DNA of 19,834 nt from Pseudomonadota bacterium (GCA_028876585.1 JAGWRL010000203.1:1-19834), one strand, 5' to 3'. Shown: positions 1 to 9,121, numbered from the stretch's first letter. Numbers and translations are program-made. The notes: generated from the sequence alone by a model not told the origin.

Positions 1-277
1 CATCTTCCTTCCCGGCTTGCTGATCCTGATGGGCGCGCTTCCCTACTGGGAGGCGTTCCGCGCCCATCCGCGCATGCAAGCGGCGATGCAAGGCGTCAAC
101 GCCGCCGTCGTCGGCCTGCTCGCGATGGCGCTCTACAATCCCGTCTGGACGAGCTCGGTGTCGACGCCGCTCGACTTCGTCATCGCGACGACCGCCTTCG
201 TTCTGCTGATCGCCTGGAAGGCGCCGCCGCTCGCCGTGGTCATCCTCTGCGCCGCCGCCGGATTGGCCTTGCGGTAG
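1..277 (+). CDS. chrA: Chromate transporter (ChrA-like), C-terminal fragment
   Basis: The reading frame is open from base 2 at the left edge and stops with TAG at 275-277, so this is the last 91 or so residues of a longer gene. It reads as membrane protein with two or three hydrophobic helices. The segments FLPGLL near the start, GVNAAVVGLL and ALYNPVW are typical of the end of the CHR (chromate ion transporter) family, which exports chromate or related oxyanions across the inner membrane. A TTG at base 17 lies inside the frame but is not the true start, because the family motif begins before it. It converges on the FadR-type gene and shows no functional link to what follows. The family call is made by recognition only. 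The N-terminal part is outside the window. Confidence 0.8.
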   Translation, partial: IFLPGLLILMGALPYWEAFRAHPRMQAAMQGVNAAVVGLLAMALYNPVWTSSVSTPLDFVIATTAFVLLIAWKAPPLAVVILCAAAGLALR

Positions 278-354
278 CGCGAGCGCGCCCCGGTTTCGCG
301 ATGTCGCCTGATGCGCTGTGCGGTGAAGAGGCGGCTCCAGTTCGTCCCGACCGG

Positions 355-1077
355 TTAGGACGCCGATAAGCGCTCCAACGCGGTGATGACCCGAAGGCGC
401 GAGAGTTCGAGCAGGTCGCTCATGGCTTGGGCCGCCTCCTCGCCCCGCCGCTTGAGGATTGCGGAGACCACGGCTTCGTAGGGGGTCAGATCGAACGATT
501 TCCGGTCGGCGCTCTTGTGGGTGAGCGAAAACGAAACGCGCAACGCCGTCTTCACGGCGCCCCCGATGGTCGCGAACAAGCCGTTGTGGGTCGCCGCAAT
601 GATCGCCAGATGAAACTCGGACTCGGCGGTGGCGGCGAGCGCTGGGGTCGGCAGCATGGCGACCAGATCGGCAAAGCTGCGGGCGATGCGGTCGAGGTCG
701 CTGGCGTCGCCGTCGCGCACCGCCAGAAAACACGCGCGAGGCTCGAAACACTGACGCATCTCATAGAGGTCTTCGACGATGCGGCGATCGAATTGGGCGT
801 TGAGCCTCCACGACAGCACATCGGGATCGAGCAGGTTCCACTTGTCGAACGGCAGTACGCGCGTGCCCACCTTGGGCGCCACCTCGATCAGGCGTTTGGC
901 CGCCAGATTCTTGACGGCCTCGCGAATGGTCGAGCGTGAGACGCCGTAGGCCTGACAAAGCTCGTTCTCGATCGGCAGGGAATCGCCGGGCGCGAACTCG
1001 CCGGACACGATGCGCGTGCCGATGATCTGCGCGACCTGCGCGCTCATCGTGCCCACCGTGATCTGGCGCTCGAACAT
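355..1077 (-). CDS. FadR-subfamily GntR transcriptional regulator
   Basis: A 240-residue regulator with a GntR winged helix-turn-helix (residues about 10-75; the SRSTIREAVKNLAAKRLIE stretch is the recognition region) and an FCD ligand-binding domain (about 90-235). FCD domains usually bind a metal through an acidic residue and three histidines. Here only the first part is visible (E152 and H156 in ESEFH). The expected second and third histidines fall on Y200 and the MSDLL segment near 219-223, so the metal site looks incomplete. The start is ATG at 1077, preceded by a purine-rich GGGGGAGAGG. It is divergent from the sugar ABC operon across a 92-base gap holding a promoter and a small palindrome, so it most likely represses that operon in response to a sugar or sugar acid. 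The ligand is unknown. Confidence 0.85.
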   Translation of the reverse strand: MFERQITVGTMSAQVAQIIGTRIVSGEFAPGDSLPIENELCQAYGVSRSTIREAVKNLAAKRLIEVAPKVGTRVLPFDKWNLLDPDVLSWRLNAQFDRRIVEDLYEMRQCFEPRACFLAVRDGDASDLDRIARSFADLVAMLPTPALAATAESEFHLAIIAATHNGLFATIGGAVKTALRVSFSLTHKSADRKSFDLTPYEAVVSAILKRRGEEAAQAMSDLLELSRLRVITALERLSAS

Positions 1078-1102
1078 TTCCTCTCCCCCGACGCCCCCGG
1101 TC

Positions 1103-1131
1103 TTGACACCTCGGATTAGCGTCCGTATCGT
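1103..1131 (+). promoter_or_regulatory. Sigma70-like promoter of the sugar ABC operon
   Basis: A perfect -35 box TTGACA (1103-1108) is followed by a 17-base spacer and a -10 box TATCGT (1126-1131, four of six matches). Transcription would start near 1138, about 30 bases ahead of the ATPase start. It is the only strong promoter-like pair I see in the divergent gap. Confidence 0.6.
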
Positions 1132-1140
1132 CTTTTCATC

Positions 1141-1149
1141 TTATCATAA
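1141..1149. promoter_or_regulatory. Possible operator palindrome TTATCATAA
   Basis: TTAT-C-ATAA is a short perfect inverted repeat around one central base. It lies in an AT-rich island (about 1131-1160) at or just after the predicted transcription start and between the divergent FadR-type gene and the ABC operon. A GntR-family protein bound here would block the operon. The repeat is short and the AT-rich setting makes chance possible. Confidence 0.35.
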
Positions 1150-1169
1150 ATAAAAACAAACGCGAGTGG

Positions 1170-2266
<1,097 letters not shown>

Positions 2267-2270
<4 letters not shown>

Positions 2271-3157
2271 CCGCGACCTCGCGTGGCGCGGACACCCTGC
2301 CCCGCTGGCGCAACGGCCTGTTCGTGGCGCCGTTCCTGGCGGTTTATATTGGGTTGCTGGTCTATCCGCTTTTCTGGGGCCTGTGGATCAGCCTTCAGGA
2401 ATACGACATGTTTGACAAGTCGGCGACTTTCGCCGGCTTCAACAATTTCCTCAACCTTGCCGGCGACCCGATCTTTCGCCGCGTCGTGCGAAACACTTTT
2501 GTCTTCGTCGGTATGACTGTGCCCGCTTTCGTGGCGATCGGCCTCATGCTGGCGCTGGCGCTCAACAGGCAGACGCGCAGCGCCGCCATCCTGCGCGCCA
2601 TCTTCTTCGGCGCTTCGGTGCTGTCCGTCACCATCGTCACGATCATCTGGAAGATGATGTATCTGCCGGGGCGCGGCCTGATTTCCCTGGTCGTCGGACT
2701 TTTCGGAATTCCCTCGATCCCCTTCATAACCAGTTCCCAACTGGCCTTGCCCGCCATCGCGGCGACGACGGTGTGGTGGATCATCGGCCTCCCGATGATG
2801 CTGTTTCTGGCCGCCCTGCAACAGATACCGGCCGAACTCTACGAGGCCGCCGCGCTCGACAACGCCAGCCGCTGGCGCACGTTCTGGTCGATCACGCTGC
2901 CCTCGATCATGCGCACCTTCGTCGTCGTGGTGATCTACGAGATCGTCGCGCAGTTCCAGTTGTTCGGCCAGGCGCTGCTGCTGACGCAGGGCGGCCCCAA
3001 CAATTCATCACGCCCGCTCGTGCTGTTCATCTACGAGACCGGCTTTCGCGACTGGAATCTCGGCGTCGCGGCGGCGGCCTCCGAAGTGCTGTTCTTCTTG
3101 ATGGCGCTGGCGGCGATGGCGCAATATGTCGCCTCGCGTCGTGGGGAGACCGCCTGA
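2267..3157 (+). CDS. Sugar ABC transporter permease (MalF/UgpA type)
   Basis: A 296-residue inner-membrane permease with about six hydrophobic helices (near residues 18-42, 78-100, 108-130, 160-185, 215-237 and 265-288). The cytoplasmic EAA loop, which docks on the ATPase, is seen at about 193-212 (YEAAALDNASRW followed by FWSITLP). The start overlaps the ATPase stop (ATGA), and the end overlaps the next permease (TGATG), so translation is coupled. The size and single-EAA layout fit the first permease of CUT1 sugar importers, such as the glycerol-3-phosphate, maltose and arabinooligosaccharide systems. The substrate cannot be read from the sequence. Confidence 0.92.
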
Positions 3158-3984
3158 TGGTCGGAAGAAGCCTCGGCGACCGCTTGATCCTGGGCGCGGT
3201 GATCGTGCTGGCGATCCTCTGGATCACGCCCATCGCCTGGGTGGTCGTCCTGTCGTTTAAGGCCAACAGCGAATTGATGATGTCGACATCGAGCGTCATG
3301 CATCCGCCCTATACGCTGAAGAACTACGCCGATGTGATAGCGACCTCGGGCGTGTTTCGCTGGTTCGCCAACTCCATCATCGTCGCCGCCGTCGCGACGG
3401 CGGCCACGCTGATCCTCGCCTCGCTCGCCGGCTACGGCTTCTCGCGCACGCGCTTTCCCGGCCGCGATCTCTTGTTTGTTCTGGTGCTGCTGGGCCTGGC
3501 CGTGCCGGAGCAGGCCGTCATCATCGCGCGCCATCAGTTGTTCACCGACTGGAAGCTGCACAACACCTATTGGGCGCTGATCCTGCCGGGCCTTTCCAAC
3601 GCCTTCGGCGTATTCCTGATGACCCAGTATTTCCGCTCGATCCCGAAGGACATCGACGAAGCGGCGATGCTCGACAACGCCTCGCAGTTCCAGATCTTCT
3701 GGCGCGTGCTGCTGCCGCTGACGCTGCCCGCGCAGGCGACGCTCGGCATCTTCACCTTCCTTCTTTACTGGAACGATTACCTTTGGCCGCTGATCTCGGC
3801 GACGCGCCCCGAGATGTTCACGCTCACCGTCGGCATCGCTTCGACGCAGACCAATTTCGCGCAATCGGAGGGACTGGGCTTCCTGATGGCGCAGGCGGTG
3901 TTCGCTGGCCTGCCGGTGTTCATCCTGTATCTGTTCTTTCAGCGCTACATCGTTCAGGCGGTCGCGGGGGCGGCGATACGCTAG
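3157..3984 (+). CDS. Sugar ABC transporter permease (MalG/UgpE type)
   Basis: A 275-residue inner-membrane permease that pairs with the preceding one. The start is ATG at 3157, which shares its A with the upstream TGA stop; the frame is also open further upstream, but that part is a shadow of the first permease. Hydrophobic helices lie near 10-33, 72-95, 104-122, 138-155, 190-210 and 243-262. The EAA loop is at about 168-187 (DEAAMLDNASQF then FWRVLLP), and the NSIIVA stretch near 72 is typical of the MalG side. It is the third gene of the operon. A structured 62-base spacer separates it from the binding-protein gene. Confidence 0.92.
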   Translation: MVGRSLGDRLILGAVIVLAILWITPIAWVVVLSFKANSELMMSTSSVMHPPYTLKNYADVIATSGVFRWFANSIIVAAVATAATLILASLAGYGFSRTRFPGRDLLFVLVLLGLAVPEQAVIIARHQLFTDWKLHNTYWALILPGLSNAFGVFLMTQYFRSIPKDIDEAAMLDNASQFQIFWRVLLPLTLPAQATLGIFTFLLYWNDYLWPLISATRPEMFTLTVGIASTQTNFAQSEGLGFLMAQAVFAGLPVFILYLFFQRYIVQAVAGAAIR

Positions 3985-3990
3985 AGATAT

Positions 3991-4031
3991 CCCCCCGCTG
4001 GGCCGGACAGGGGGGAACGGGACAACCGGCC
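3991..4031 (+). promoter_or_regulatory. Structured spacer upstream of the binding-protein gene (possible pseudoknot)
   Basis: Two interleaved inverted repeats occur here. CCCCCC (3991-3996) can pair with GGGGGG (4010-4015), and GGCCGG (4001-4006) can pair with CCGGCC (4026-4031). The order of the four arms is that of an H-type RNA pseudoknot, with connecting loops of 4, 3 and 10 bases. The element ends five bases before the GGAGG ribosome site (4037-4041) of the binding-protein gene. It could tune its translation or protect a processed mRNA end. In GC-rich DNA such pairings also arise by chance. Confidence 0.35.
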
Positions 4032-4046
4032 GCAACGGAGGAAGCC

Positions 4047-5363
4047 TTGAAACATCTGAAAGCTCTACTTCTCGCGAGCGCAACGTTGATCGGCGGCGCC
4101 AGCCTCTCGCTTGGCGCCGACAAGACCGAAATCTCGGTATCGCGCTTCTTCGGCGCCTGCGAGGCCGATTACGGAACCGTCACCGACGTCAGCAAGGCCA
4201 ACGGCGAATGCGGCATCATCACCGCGATGATCAACAAATTCAACGCCGAGAGCCCCGACACGCATGTCAAGACCGATATCGTGGAATGGCCGGGCTACGA
4301 CCAGCTCACCGCGCGCATCCGCTCAGGCGAGCCGCCGACGATCTCGGTCATGCACGAGGCGGTGATCTCCGACTATCAATCGCGCGGCCTGCTGGAGCCG
4401 CTCGACGACGGCCTGAAGGCGGCGGGCGTCGACACCTCCGACTTCACCGCCGCGGCGAAAGCGGGCGTCACCAAGGACGGCAAGATTTACGCGCTGCCGT
4501 TCGACACCCACACCTGGCTCTGGCACATCAATCTCAATCTGTTCAAGAAGGCCGGTCTGATTGACGCCTCCGGCGCCGCCATCCTGCCGAAATCCGCCGA
4601 CGAATTGCTGGCGCAGGCCAAACAGTTCCGCGAAAAGACCGGCAAGCCCTATTTCGTCATGGTTCTCGCCAACGAGACCGCGGCCTACACGCGCACGTTC
4701 GACACGCTGCTCTATCAGCAGGGCGCCGATTTCTTCGCTGACCCGACCAAGGTCAAGTTCGCCACGCCCGAGGGCAAGACGGCGCTGACGCTGCTCAAAA
4801 CCCTGTACGACGACGGCGACGTCACCAAAAACGACGATTACGCCGCCACCGTTTCCGGCTTCGCCAATGGCGACGGCGGCGTGATGATAAACGGCACCTG
4901 GCTGGTTGACGATTACATCGGTCAGGCCAAGAAGCCGGGCGTGGCGCTCTCCAACGGTTACGCCGTCGTGCCGTTTCCGCAGCTCTACAAGAACCCGAAA
5001 GTCTGGGCCGACGGCCATAGCTGGGTGATCCTGAAGGCGAAGCTGACGGACGCGCAGCGCAAGTCGGCCTATTCGTTCCTCAAGTTCCTCTGGGACAACG
5101 ATTTCCAGTGGGCCCGCACCGGCCACCTGCCAACCAGCCAGAAGGTGATAAACAGCGACAGTTTCAAGTCGCTGCCGTTCCGCTCCGTGCTGTCCTCGCT
5201 GTCGCAGAACGGCACTGCGCTGCCCGCCGCCGTCAAGCATCAGTTCGGCGTGCAGACCATCGAAGGCGAGGAAGTCGCCGCCGGCATGAAGGGCGACAAG
5301 TCCATCGACGAGGCGCTGGCCGCCGCCGAGGAGCGCACCAACAAGCTGCTGCTTCAGAAGTAA
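4047..5363 (+). CDS. Sugar ABC transporter substrate-binding protein
   Basis: A 438-residue periplasmic binding protein of the extracellular solute-binding family 1 type that serves CUT1 importers. I place the start at TTG 4047, because GGAGG (4037-4041) lies five bases upstream and the protein then begins with a signal peptide: K-x-x-K, a hydrophobic core, and likely cleavage near residues 23-25. The mature part has the usual features of the family, including IRSGEPPT, LPFDTHTWLWHIN for the hinge region, and GVMINGTWLVDDY. Two cysteines close to the mature N-terminus (in FGACEADY and NGECGI) could form a disulfide. It is the fourth gene of the operon and is followed by a strong terminator. 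The ligand is probably an arabinose-containing oligosaccharide, inferred from the GH51 gene next door. Confidence 0.9.
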   Translation: MKHLKALLLASATLIGGASLSLGADKTEISVSRFFGACEADYGTVTDVSKANGECGIITAMINKFNAESPDTHVKTDIVEWPGYDQLTARIRSGEPPTISVMHEAVISDYQSRGLLEPLDDGLKAAGVDTSDFTAAAKAGVTKDGKIYALPFDTHTWLWHINLNLFKKAGLIDASGAAILPKSADELLAQAKQFREKTGKPYFVMVLANETAAYTRTFDTLLYQQGADFFADPTKVKFATPEGKTALTLLKTLYDDGDVTKNDDYAATVSGFANGDGGVMINGTWLVDDYIGQAKKPGVALSNGYAVVPFPQLYKNPKVWADGHSWVILKAKLTDAQRKSAYSFLKFLWDNDFQWARTGHLPTSQKVINSDSFKSLPFRSVLSSLSQNGTALPAAVKHQFGVQTIEGEEVAAGMKGDKSIDEALAAAEERTNKLLLQK

Positions 5364-5369
5364 TCTCCC

Positions 5370-5396
5370 GGGCCGGCCCTTATGGCCGGCCCTTTT
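5370..5396 (+). terminator. Intrinsic terminator after the binding-protein gene
   Basis: A perfect 9-bp GC stem, GGGCCGGCC (5370-5378) and GGCCGGCCC (5384-5392), encloses a 5-base loop and is followed by TTTT (5393-5396). It sits seven bases after the stop codon and ends 19 bases before the arabinofuranosidase start. No new promoter is visible in between, so the enzyme gene is probably expressed by partial read-through, at a lower level than the transporter. Confidence 0.75.
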
Positions 5397-5415
5397 ATCT
5401 GCACAGGAAACATCC

Positions 5416-6927
5416 ATGATCGCCGCACGCCTCATCGTCGACGCCGACTTCGCCATCGCCGACATCGACCGCCGCCTGTTCGGCTCTTTCGTCGAGCATA
5501 TGGGGCGCTGCGTCTACACCGGCATCTTCGAGCCCGGCCACCCAAGCGCCGATGCGCAGGGCTTTCGTCAAGACGTCGCCGATCTCACAACGGAGTTGGG
5601 CGTCACCATCGTGCGCTATCCCGGCGGCAATTTTCTTTCCGGATACAATTGGGAGGACGGCGTCGGGCCTGTGGAAAAGCGACCCCGCCGGCTCGATCTG
5701 GCGTGGTTCTCAACCGAGACCAATCGATTCGGGACCAACGAATTCATCGACTGGACGCGCAAGGTCGGCGTCGAGCCGATGTTTGGCGTCAATTTGGGAA
5801 CGCGCGGGATCGACGACGCCCGGCGCTTCGTCGAATATTGCAACCATCCCGGCGGCACGGAGCTTTCTGATCTGCGCCGCTCGCACGGCTACGAAAAGCC
5901 GCACGACATCAAGTTCTGGTGCCTCGGCAACGAAATGGACGGACCCTGGCAGATCGGCGCCAAGACCGCGCGCGAATATGGCCGCGCCGCGCACGAGACG
6001 GCCAAGGCGCTGCGCTGGGTCGATCCTTCGCTCGAACTCGCCGCCTGCGGCTCGTCCAACCGGGAAATGCCGACCTACGCGCGATGGGAGTACGAGGTGC
6101 TCGATCATTGCTTCGATCACGTCGACTTCATCTCTCTACACACCTATTTCATGAACCCGCATGACGCGACCGAGGAGTTCCTCGGCAATATCGAACTCCT
6201 TGATTGTTTCATCAAGGAAGTGATCGCCATCGCCGACGCGGTCGCGGCGACACGCCGTTCCTCCAAGCGCATCATGCTGTCGCTCGACGAATGGAACGTC
6301 TGGTATAAGGCGCGCTCGCACTCCGACCTGCGCAAGCCCGGCTGGCCCGAACATCCGCCGCTGATCGAGGAGATCTACAACACCGAAGACGCCCTGCTGG
6401 TCGGCGGCGCGTTGATCACGCTGCTCAACAACGCCGATCGCGTCAAGACCGCCTGCATCGCGCAACTCGTCAACATCATCGGACCCATCATGACCGAGCC
6501 CGGCGGCCCCGCCTGGCGCCAGACCATCTTTCATCCCTTCGCGCTCACCGCCCGCCACGCCCAGGGACGCGTGCTGAAGTCGCTGGCGACTTCGTCGACC
6601 TACGCCGGCAAGGCGTCCTCCGAAATGCCCTATCTTCACGCCTGCGTCACCGAAGACGAAACAACCGGGCAGATCACGATTTTTGCGCTCAACCGGCATC
6701 TGCGCGAAGAAATGGATCTGGAGATCGTGTTGAGGGGCTTTGGCGAGGGACGGCGCATTCTGGACGCCCAGCAGGTGACCCATGCGAACATGAAGGCGGT
6801 CAACACGAAGGACGACCCCGAAAATGTGTCGCCGCGACCAATCTCGAACATCGAGGTTGCCGGCCCTGTTCTCAAGGCGAGGCTGGCGCCAGCTTCCTGG
6901 AACGTGATTGTAACGGGGCGGGCTTAA
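5416..6927 (+). CDS. abfA: Alpha-L-arabinofuranosidase, GH51
   Basis: A 503-residue glycoside hydrolase of family 51, the usual length for this family, which releases terminal alpha-L-arabinofuranose from arabinan and arabinoxylan oligosaccharides with retention of configuration. The N-terminal FGSFVEHMGRCVYTGIFEP and VRYPGGNF segments are family hallmarks. The acid/base glutamate is E173 in CLGNEMDGPW and the nucleophile is E292 in LSLDEWNVWY. A TIM barrel is followed by a C-terminal beta domain. There is no signal peptide, so it acts in the cytoplasm on imported oligosaccharides. Start ATG 5416 is preceded by AGGAAA (5405-5410). It lies downstream of the sugar ABC operon across a terminator, and convergent with the betaine-type transporter genes. 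Confidence 0.95.
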   Translation: MIAARLIVDADFAIADIDRRLFGSFVEHMGRCVYTGIFEPGHPSADAQGFRQDVADLTTELGVTIVRYPGGNFLSGYNWEDGVGPVEKRPRRLDLAWFSTETNRFGTNEFIDWTRKVGVEPMFGVNLGTRGIDDARRFVEYCNHPGGTELSDLRRSHGYEKPHDIKFWCLGNEMDGPWQIGAKTAREYGRAAHETAKALRWVDPSLELAACGSSNREMPTYARWEYEVLDHCFDHVDFISLHTYFMNPHDATEEFLGNIELLDCFIKEVIAIADAVAATRRSSKRIMLSLDEWNVWYKARSHSDLRKPGWPEHPPLIEEIYNTEDALLVGGALITLLNNADRVKTACIAQLVNIIGPIMTEPGGPAWRQTIFHPFALTARHAQGRVLKSLATSSTYAGKASSEMPYLHACVTEDETTGQITIFALNRHLREEMDLEIVLRGFGEGRRILDAQQVTHANMKAVNTKDDPENVSPRPISNIEVAGPVLKARLAPASWNVIVTGRA

Positions 6928-7021
6928 CGACCCAAGGCAGACCTCCAGCGGCGGCGACACGCAACAGGCGAATATCTCATGCGTTCACCGGTTGAAGTCC
7001 CCGCGCGACGGTCCGCCGCGC

Positions 7022-7045
7022 GCCTCCTCCCCTTGAGGGAGAGGC
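7022..7045. repeat. Hairpin-forming intergenic repeat-like element
   Basis: Between the convergent arabinofuranosidase and ProV-type genes, an imperfect inverted repeat can fold as GCC, a small internal loop, CTCCC, a CTTGA loop, GGGAG, one unpaired A, GGC. The CTCCCCTTGAGGGAG core resembles short palindromic intergenic elements common in alphaproteobacterial genomes. Only one copy was seen in this window, so the repeat status is unproven. It could help end transcription from either side, although no T-run follows. The rest of 6928-7073 shows no gene. Confidence 0.35.
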
Positions 7046-7073
7046 AGTATCGGCGCCCAGGACGATCCGATTG

Positions 7074-8123
7074 TTACCCGCCCGCAAGCGCCGCTTGCGG
7101 CGCCTCTGCGACGGACGACAACGCGGCGGCGATGGCGCGCAGCGTGATGCGCCCGAGCGGCTTGCCGCCGGCTTCGACGACGACGGCCTCGTCGAAGCCG
7201 CCAGCGGTCATTTCGCGCGCCGCTGCTTCCAGCGTGGCGCCCGAGCCAAGCTGCGGCAGACCGGGGCCGCCGCCTGGCTTCATTACCGCGTCCACCTTGA
7301 TGAAACGGCCGCGATTCACGTCCTTCACGAAGCGCGAGATGTAGTCGTCGGCGGGATTGAGCAATATCTCCTGGCTGTCGCCTTGCTGGACGATGGAGCC
7401 GTCGCGCAGGATTGCGATTTTGTCGCCGAGCCGCAGGGCCTCGTCGAGATCGTGGGTGATGAAGACAATCGTCTTCTTGATCTCGGCCTGAAGCTGAAGC
7501 AGCACCGCCTGCATGTCGGAGCGGATCAGCGGATCAAGCGCGGAATAGGCCTCGTCCATCAGCAAGATCGGCGCGTCGTTGCTGAGCGCGCGGGCCAGGC
7601 CCACGCGCTGCTGCATGCCGCCGGACAACTCATGCGGATAGCGCGCGGCGAAGCCGTGCAGCCCGACGCGCTCTATCCATTTGACGCCGATGTCGCGCGC
7701 CTTGGCCGAGGGCGTCCCGCGCACCTCAAGGCCGAAGATCACATTGTCGATGACGGTCCGGTGCGGCAGCAGCGCGAACTTCTGGAACACCATCGCTGTT
7801 CGATTGCGCCGGAAATCACGCAGCTCCTTCTCGCCCAGCTTCAGAATATTTACGCCGTCGACCATGATCGAGCCGGAGGTCGGCTCGATCAACCGGTTGA
7901 TGTGGCGGATCAGCGTCGACTTGCCGGAGCCGGACAGGCCCATGACAACCTGAATCTTGCCCGATGGCATTGTGATCGAGATATCGTTAAGCGCCAACAC
8001 CGCGTCATGCTCGCGCGCCAGTTGGCTCTTGGTCGCGCCCGCCTTTACATCATTGACATATCGCGTTGGCGACGGGCCGAAGATCTTGTAGAGTTCCTTG
8101 ATCTCGATGGGCGCGTTAGACAT
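7074..8123 (-). CDS. proV: Glycine betaine/proline-type ABC transporter ATP-binding protein (ProV-like)
   Basis: A 349-residue ATPase of the quaternary amine uptake class. Motifs are Walker A GLSGSGKST (62-70), Q114 in MVFQKFALLPH, signature LSGGM (166-170), Walker B LLMDEA (187-192) and H224 in FITHDLDEAL. The LSGGMQQRVGLARAL and MDEAYSALDPLIR forms are typical of ProV/OpuAA. After about residue 280 there is a short tail with some CBS-like character (about 297-335), much shorter than the tandem CBS pair of classical ProV, so osmotic gating may differ. The gene overlaps the permease gene by eight bases and is the last of the minus-strand unit. An 8-bp perfect inverted repeat lies in its final codons (7082-7100). 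Confidence 0.9.
   Translation of the reverse strand: MSNAPIEIKELYKIFGPSPTRYVNDVKAGATKSQLAREHDAVLALNDISITMPSGKIQVVMGLSGSGKSTLIRHINRLIEPTSGSIMVDGVNILKLGEKELRDFRRNRTAMVFQKFALLPHRTVIDNVIFGLEVRGTPSAKARDIGVKWIERVGLHGFAARYPHELSGGMQQRVGLARALSNDAPILLMDEAYSALDPLIRSDMQAVLLQLQAEIKKTIVFITHDLDEALRLGDKIAILRDGSIVQQGDSQEILLNPADDYISRFVKDVNRGRFIKVDAVMKPGGGPGLPQLGSGATLEAAAREMTAGGFDEAVVVEAGGKPLGRITLRAIAAALSSVAEAPQAALAGG
7082..7100 (-). other. Hairpin at the 3' end of the ProV-type gene
   Basis: CCGCAAGC (7082-7089) and GCTTGCGG (7093-7100) form a perfect 8-bp stem with a 3-base loop inside the last codons, five bases before the stop on the minus strand. No T-run follows in the direction of transcription. It may be a weak terminator or an mRNA 3'-end protector. 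Confidence 0.35.
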
Positions 8124-9003
8124 GGGCGGCGCCTCTGTGCTTTTGCAGGCGTTGCCCGTAGGCCTGGCTGATGCGGTCGAAGATGATGGCGATGCCGACG
8201 ATGGCGAGGCCGTTGAAGATGCCTTGGGTGAAATATTGATTGGCGATCGCCTGAAGCACGTTCAGGCCCAGTCCCTGCACGCCAATCATCGAGGCGATGA
8301 CAACCATGCCGAGCGCCATCATGATCGTTTGATTGATGCCGGCCATTATGGTCGGCAAGGCGAGCGGCAGCTGCACTTTCCACAGCTTCTGCCAGCGCGA
8401 GCAGCCGTAGGCGTCGGCGGCCTCCAGCACTTCCTTGTCGACCAGGCGAATGCCTAGATCCGTGAGTCGGATGATTGGCGGCACGGCATAGATGACCACG
8501 GCGATGAAGCCTGGCACGCGGCCAATTCCCAACAGCATGACGACCGGGATGAGATAGACGAACGGCGGCATCGTCTGCGCGATGTCGAGCCCCGCCTGGA
8601 TGAGGGCTCCAGCGCGCTGGAAGCGATTCATGAAAATGCCGAGCGGAATGCCGACGGCGATGGCGAAGACCGTCGAGGTCAGGACTAACGAGATCGTCCT
8701 CATCGTGTCCTGCCAGAGGCCGATCAGGCCGATGGCGACAAGGGTTGCGACGACGGCGGCGACGACGGACCACTTGCGGGCGACGAACCACGCGACGAAG
8801 CCGAACGCCAGAATGACGAGCGGCCACGGGGCGCCGGTGATCGCCTTTTCAAAAAGGATGAGGGCTTGTTGCAGAGGATAGAAGAAATTCTCGATGTCGT
8901 CGCCGTAGACGCGCGTCAGCGTCCGCAAAGCTCCGTCGATAGAGCGCTTAACGACCAGGAGCGCGTCAGGACTGATCTGCGGGAATTTGAACAACCAATC
9001 CAT
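8116..9003 (-). CDS. proW: Glycine betaine/proline-type ABC transporter permease (ProW-like)
   Basis: A 295-residue inner-membrane permease with hydrophobic helices near 60-77, 79-98, 104-125, 148-175, 217-240 and 262-276. The cytoplasmic ATPase-docking loop is seen at about 194-213 (EAADAYGCSRWQKLW then KVQLP). The segments TMPPFVYLIPVVMLLGIG and ALGMVVIASMIGVQGLG are strongly typical of ProW/OpuAB permeases. It is the middle gene of the minus-strand transporter unit. The binding-protein gene lies upstream across a 118-base spacer that holds a hairpin, and the ATPase gene overlaps its end by eight bases. Confidence 0.92.
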   Translation of the reverse strand: MDWLFKFPQISPDALLVVKRSIDGALRTLTRVYGDDIENFFYPLQQALILFEKAITGAPWPLVILAFGFVAWFVARKWSVVAAVVATLVAIGLIGLWQDTMRTISLVLTSTVFAIAVGIPLGIFMNRFQRAGALIQAGLDIAQTMPPFVYLIPVVMLLGIGRVPGFIAVVIYAVPPIIRLTDLGIRLVDKEVLEAADAYGCSRWQKLWKVQLPLALPTIMAGINQTIMMALGMVVIASMIGVQGLGLNVLQAIANQYFTQGIFNGLAIVGIAIIFDRISQAYGQRLQKHRGAAHV

Positions 9004-9076
9004 ATCGTCGCCCCGCGGGACTGATCCCGTCTATCCCGCGCCTGGCCGAGCGTTGCAACCGCCTTCGCGAGATTTC

Positions 9077-9105
9077 GGAGGCCCCGAGCGTCGCCGGGGA
9101 CCTCC
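9077..9105 (-). other. Intercistronic hairpin between ProX- and ProW-type genes
   Basis: GGAGGCCCCG (9077-9086) pairs with CGGGG-A-CCTCC (9095-9105), giving ten base pairs with one bulged A and an 8-base loop. No T-run follows on the minus strand, so it is not a classical terminator. Stable hairpins after binding-protein genes are known to raise the level of that segment over the membrane genes by protecting its 3' end. The same role is inferred here. Confidence 0.45.
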
Positions 9106-9121
9106 GTTCGGTCTGCGAGCC

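Noticed and set aside
2773..3156. Upstream extension of the second permease frame
   Set aside because: The frame is open, but it translates to an arginine-rich shadow of the first permease. The ATG at 3157, coupled to the upstream stop, gives a normal permease N-terminus.
3570..4046. Upstream extension of the binding-protein frame
   Set aside because: It overlaps the second permease in another frame. The TTG at 4047 has an ideal ribosome site and is followed by a signal peptide.
7071..8171. Long plus-strand open frame opposite the ProV-type gene
   Set aside because: It is antisense to a gene with all ABC ATPase motifs. Its own product has no recognisable pattern and is a GC-rich shadow.
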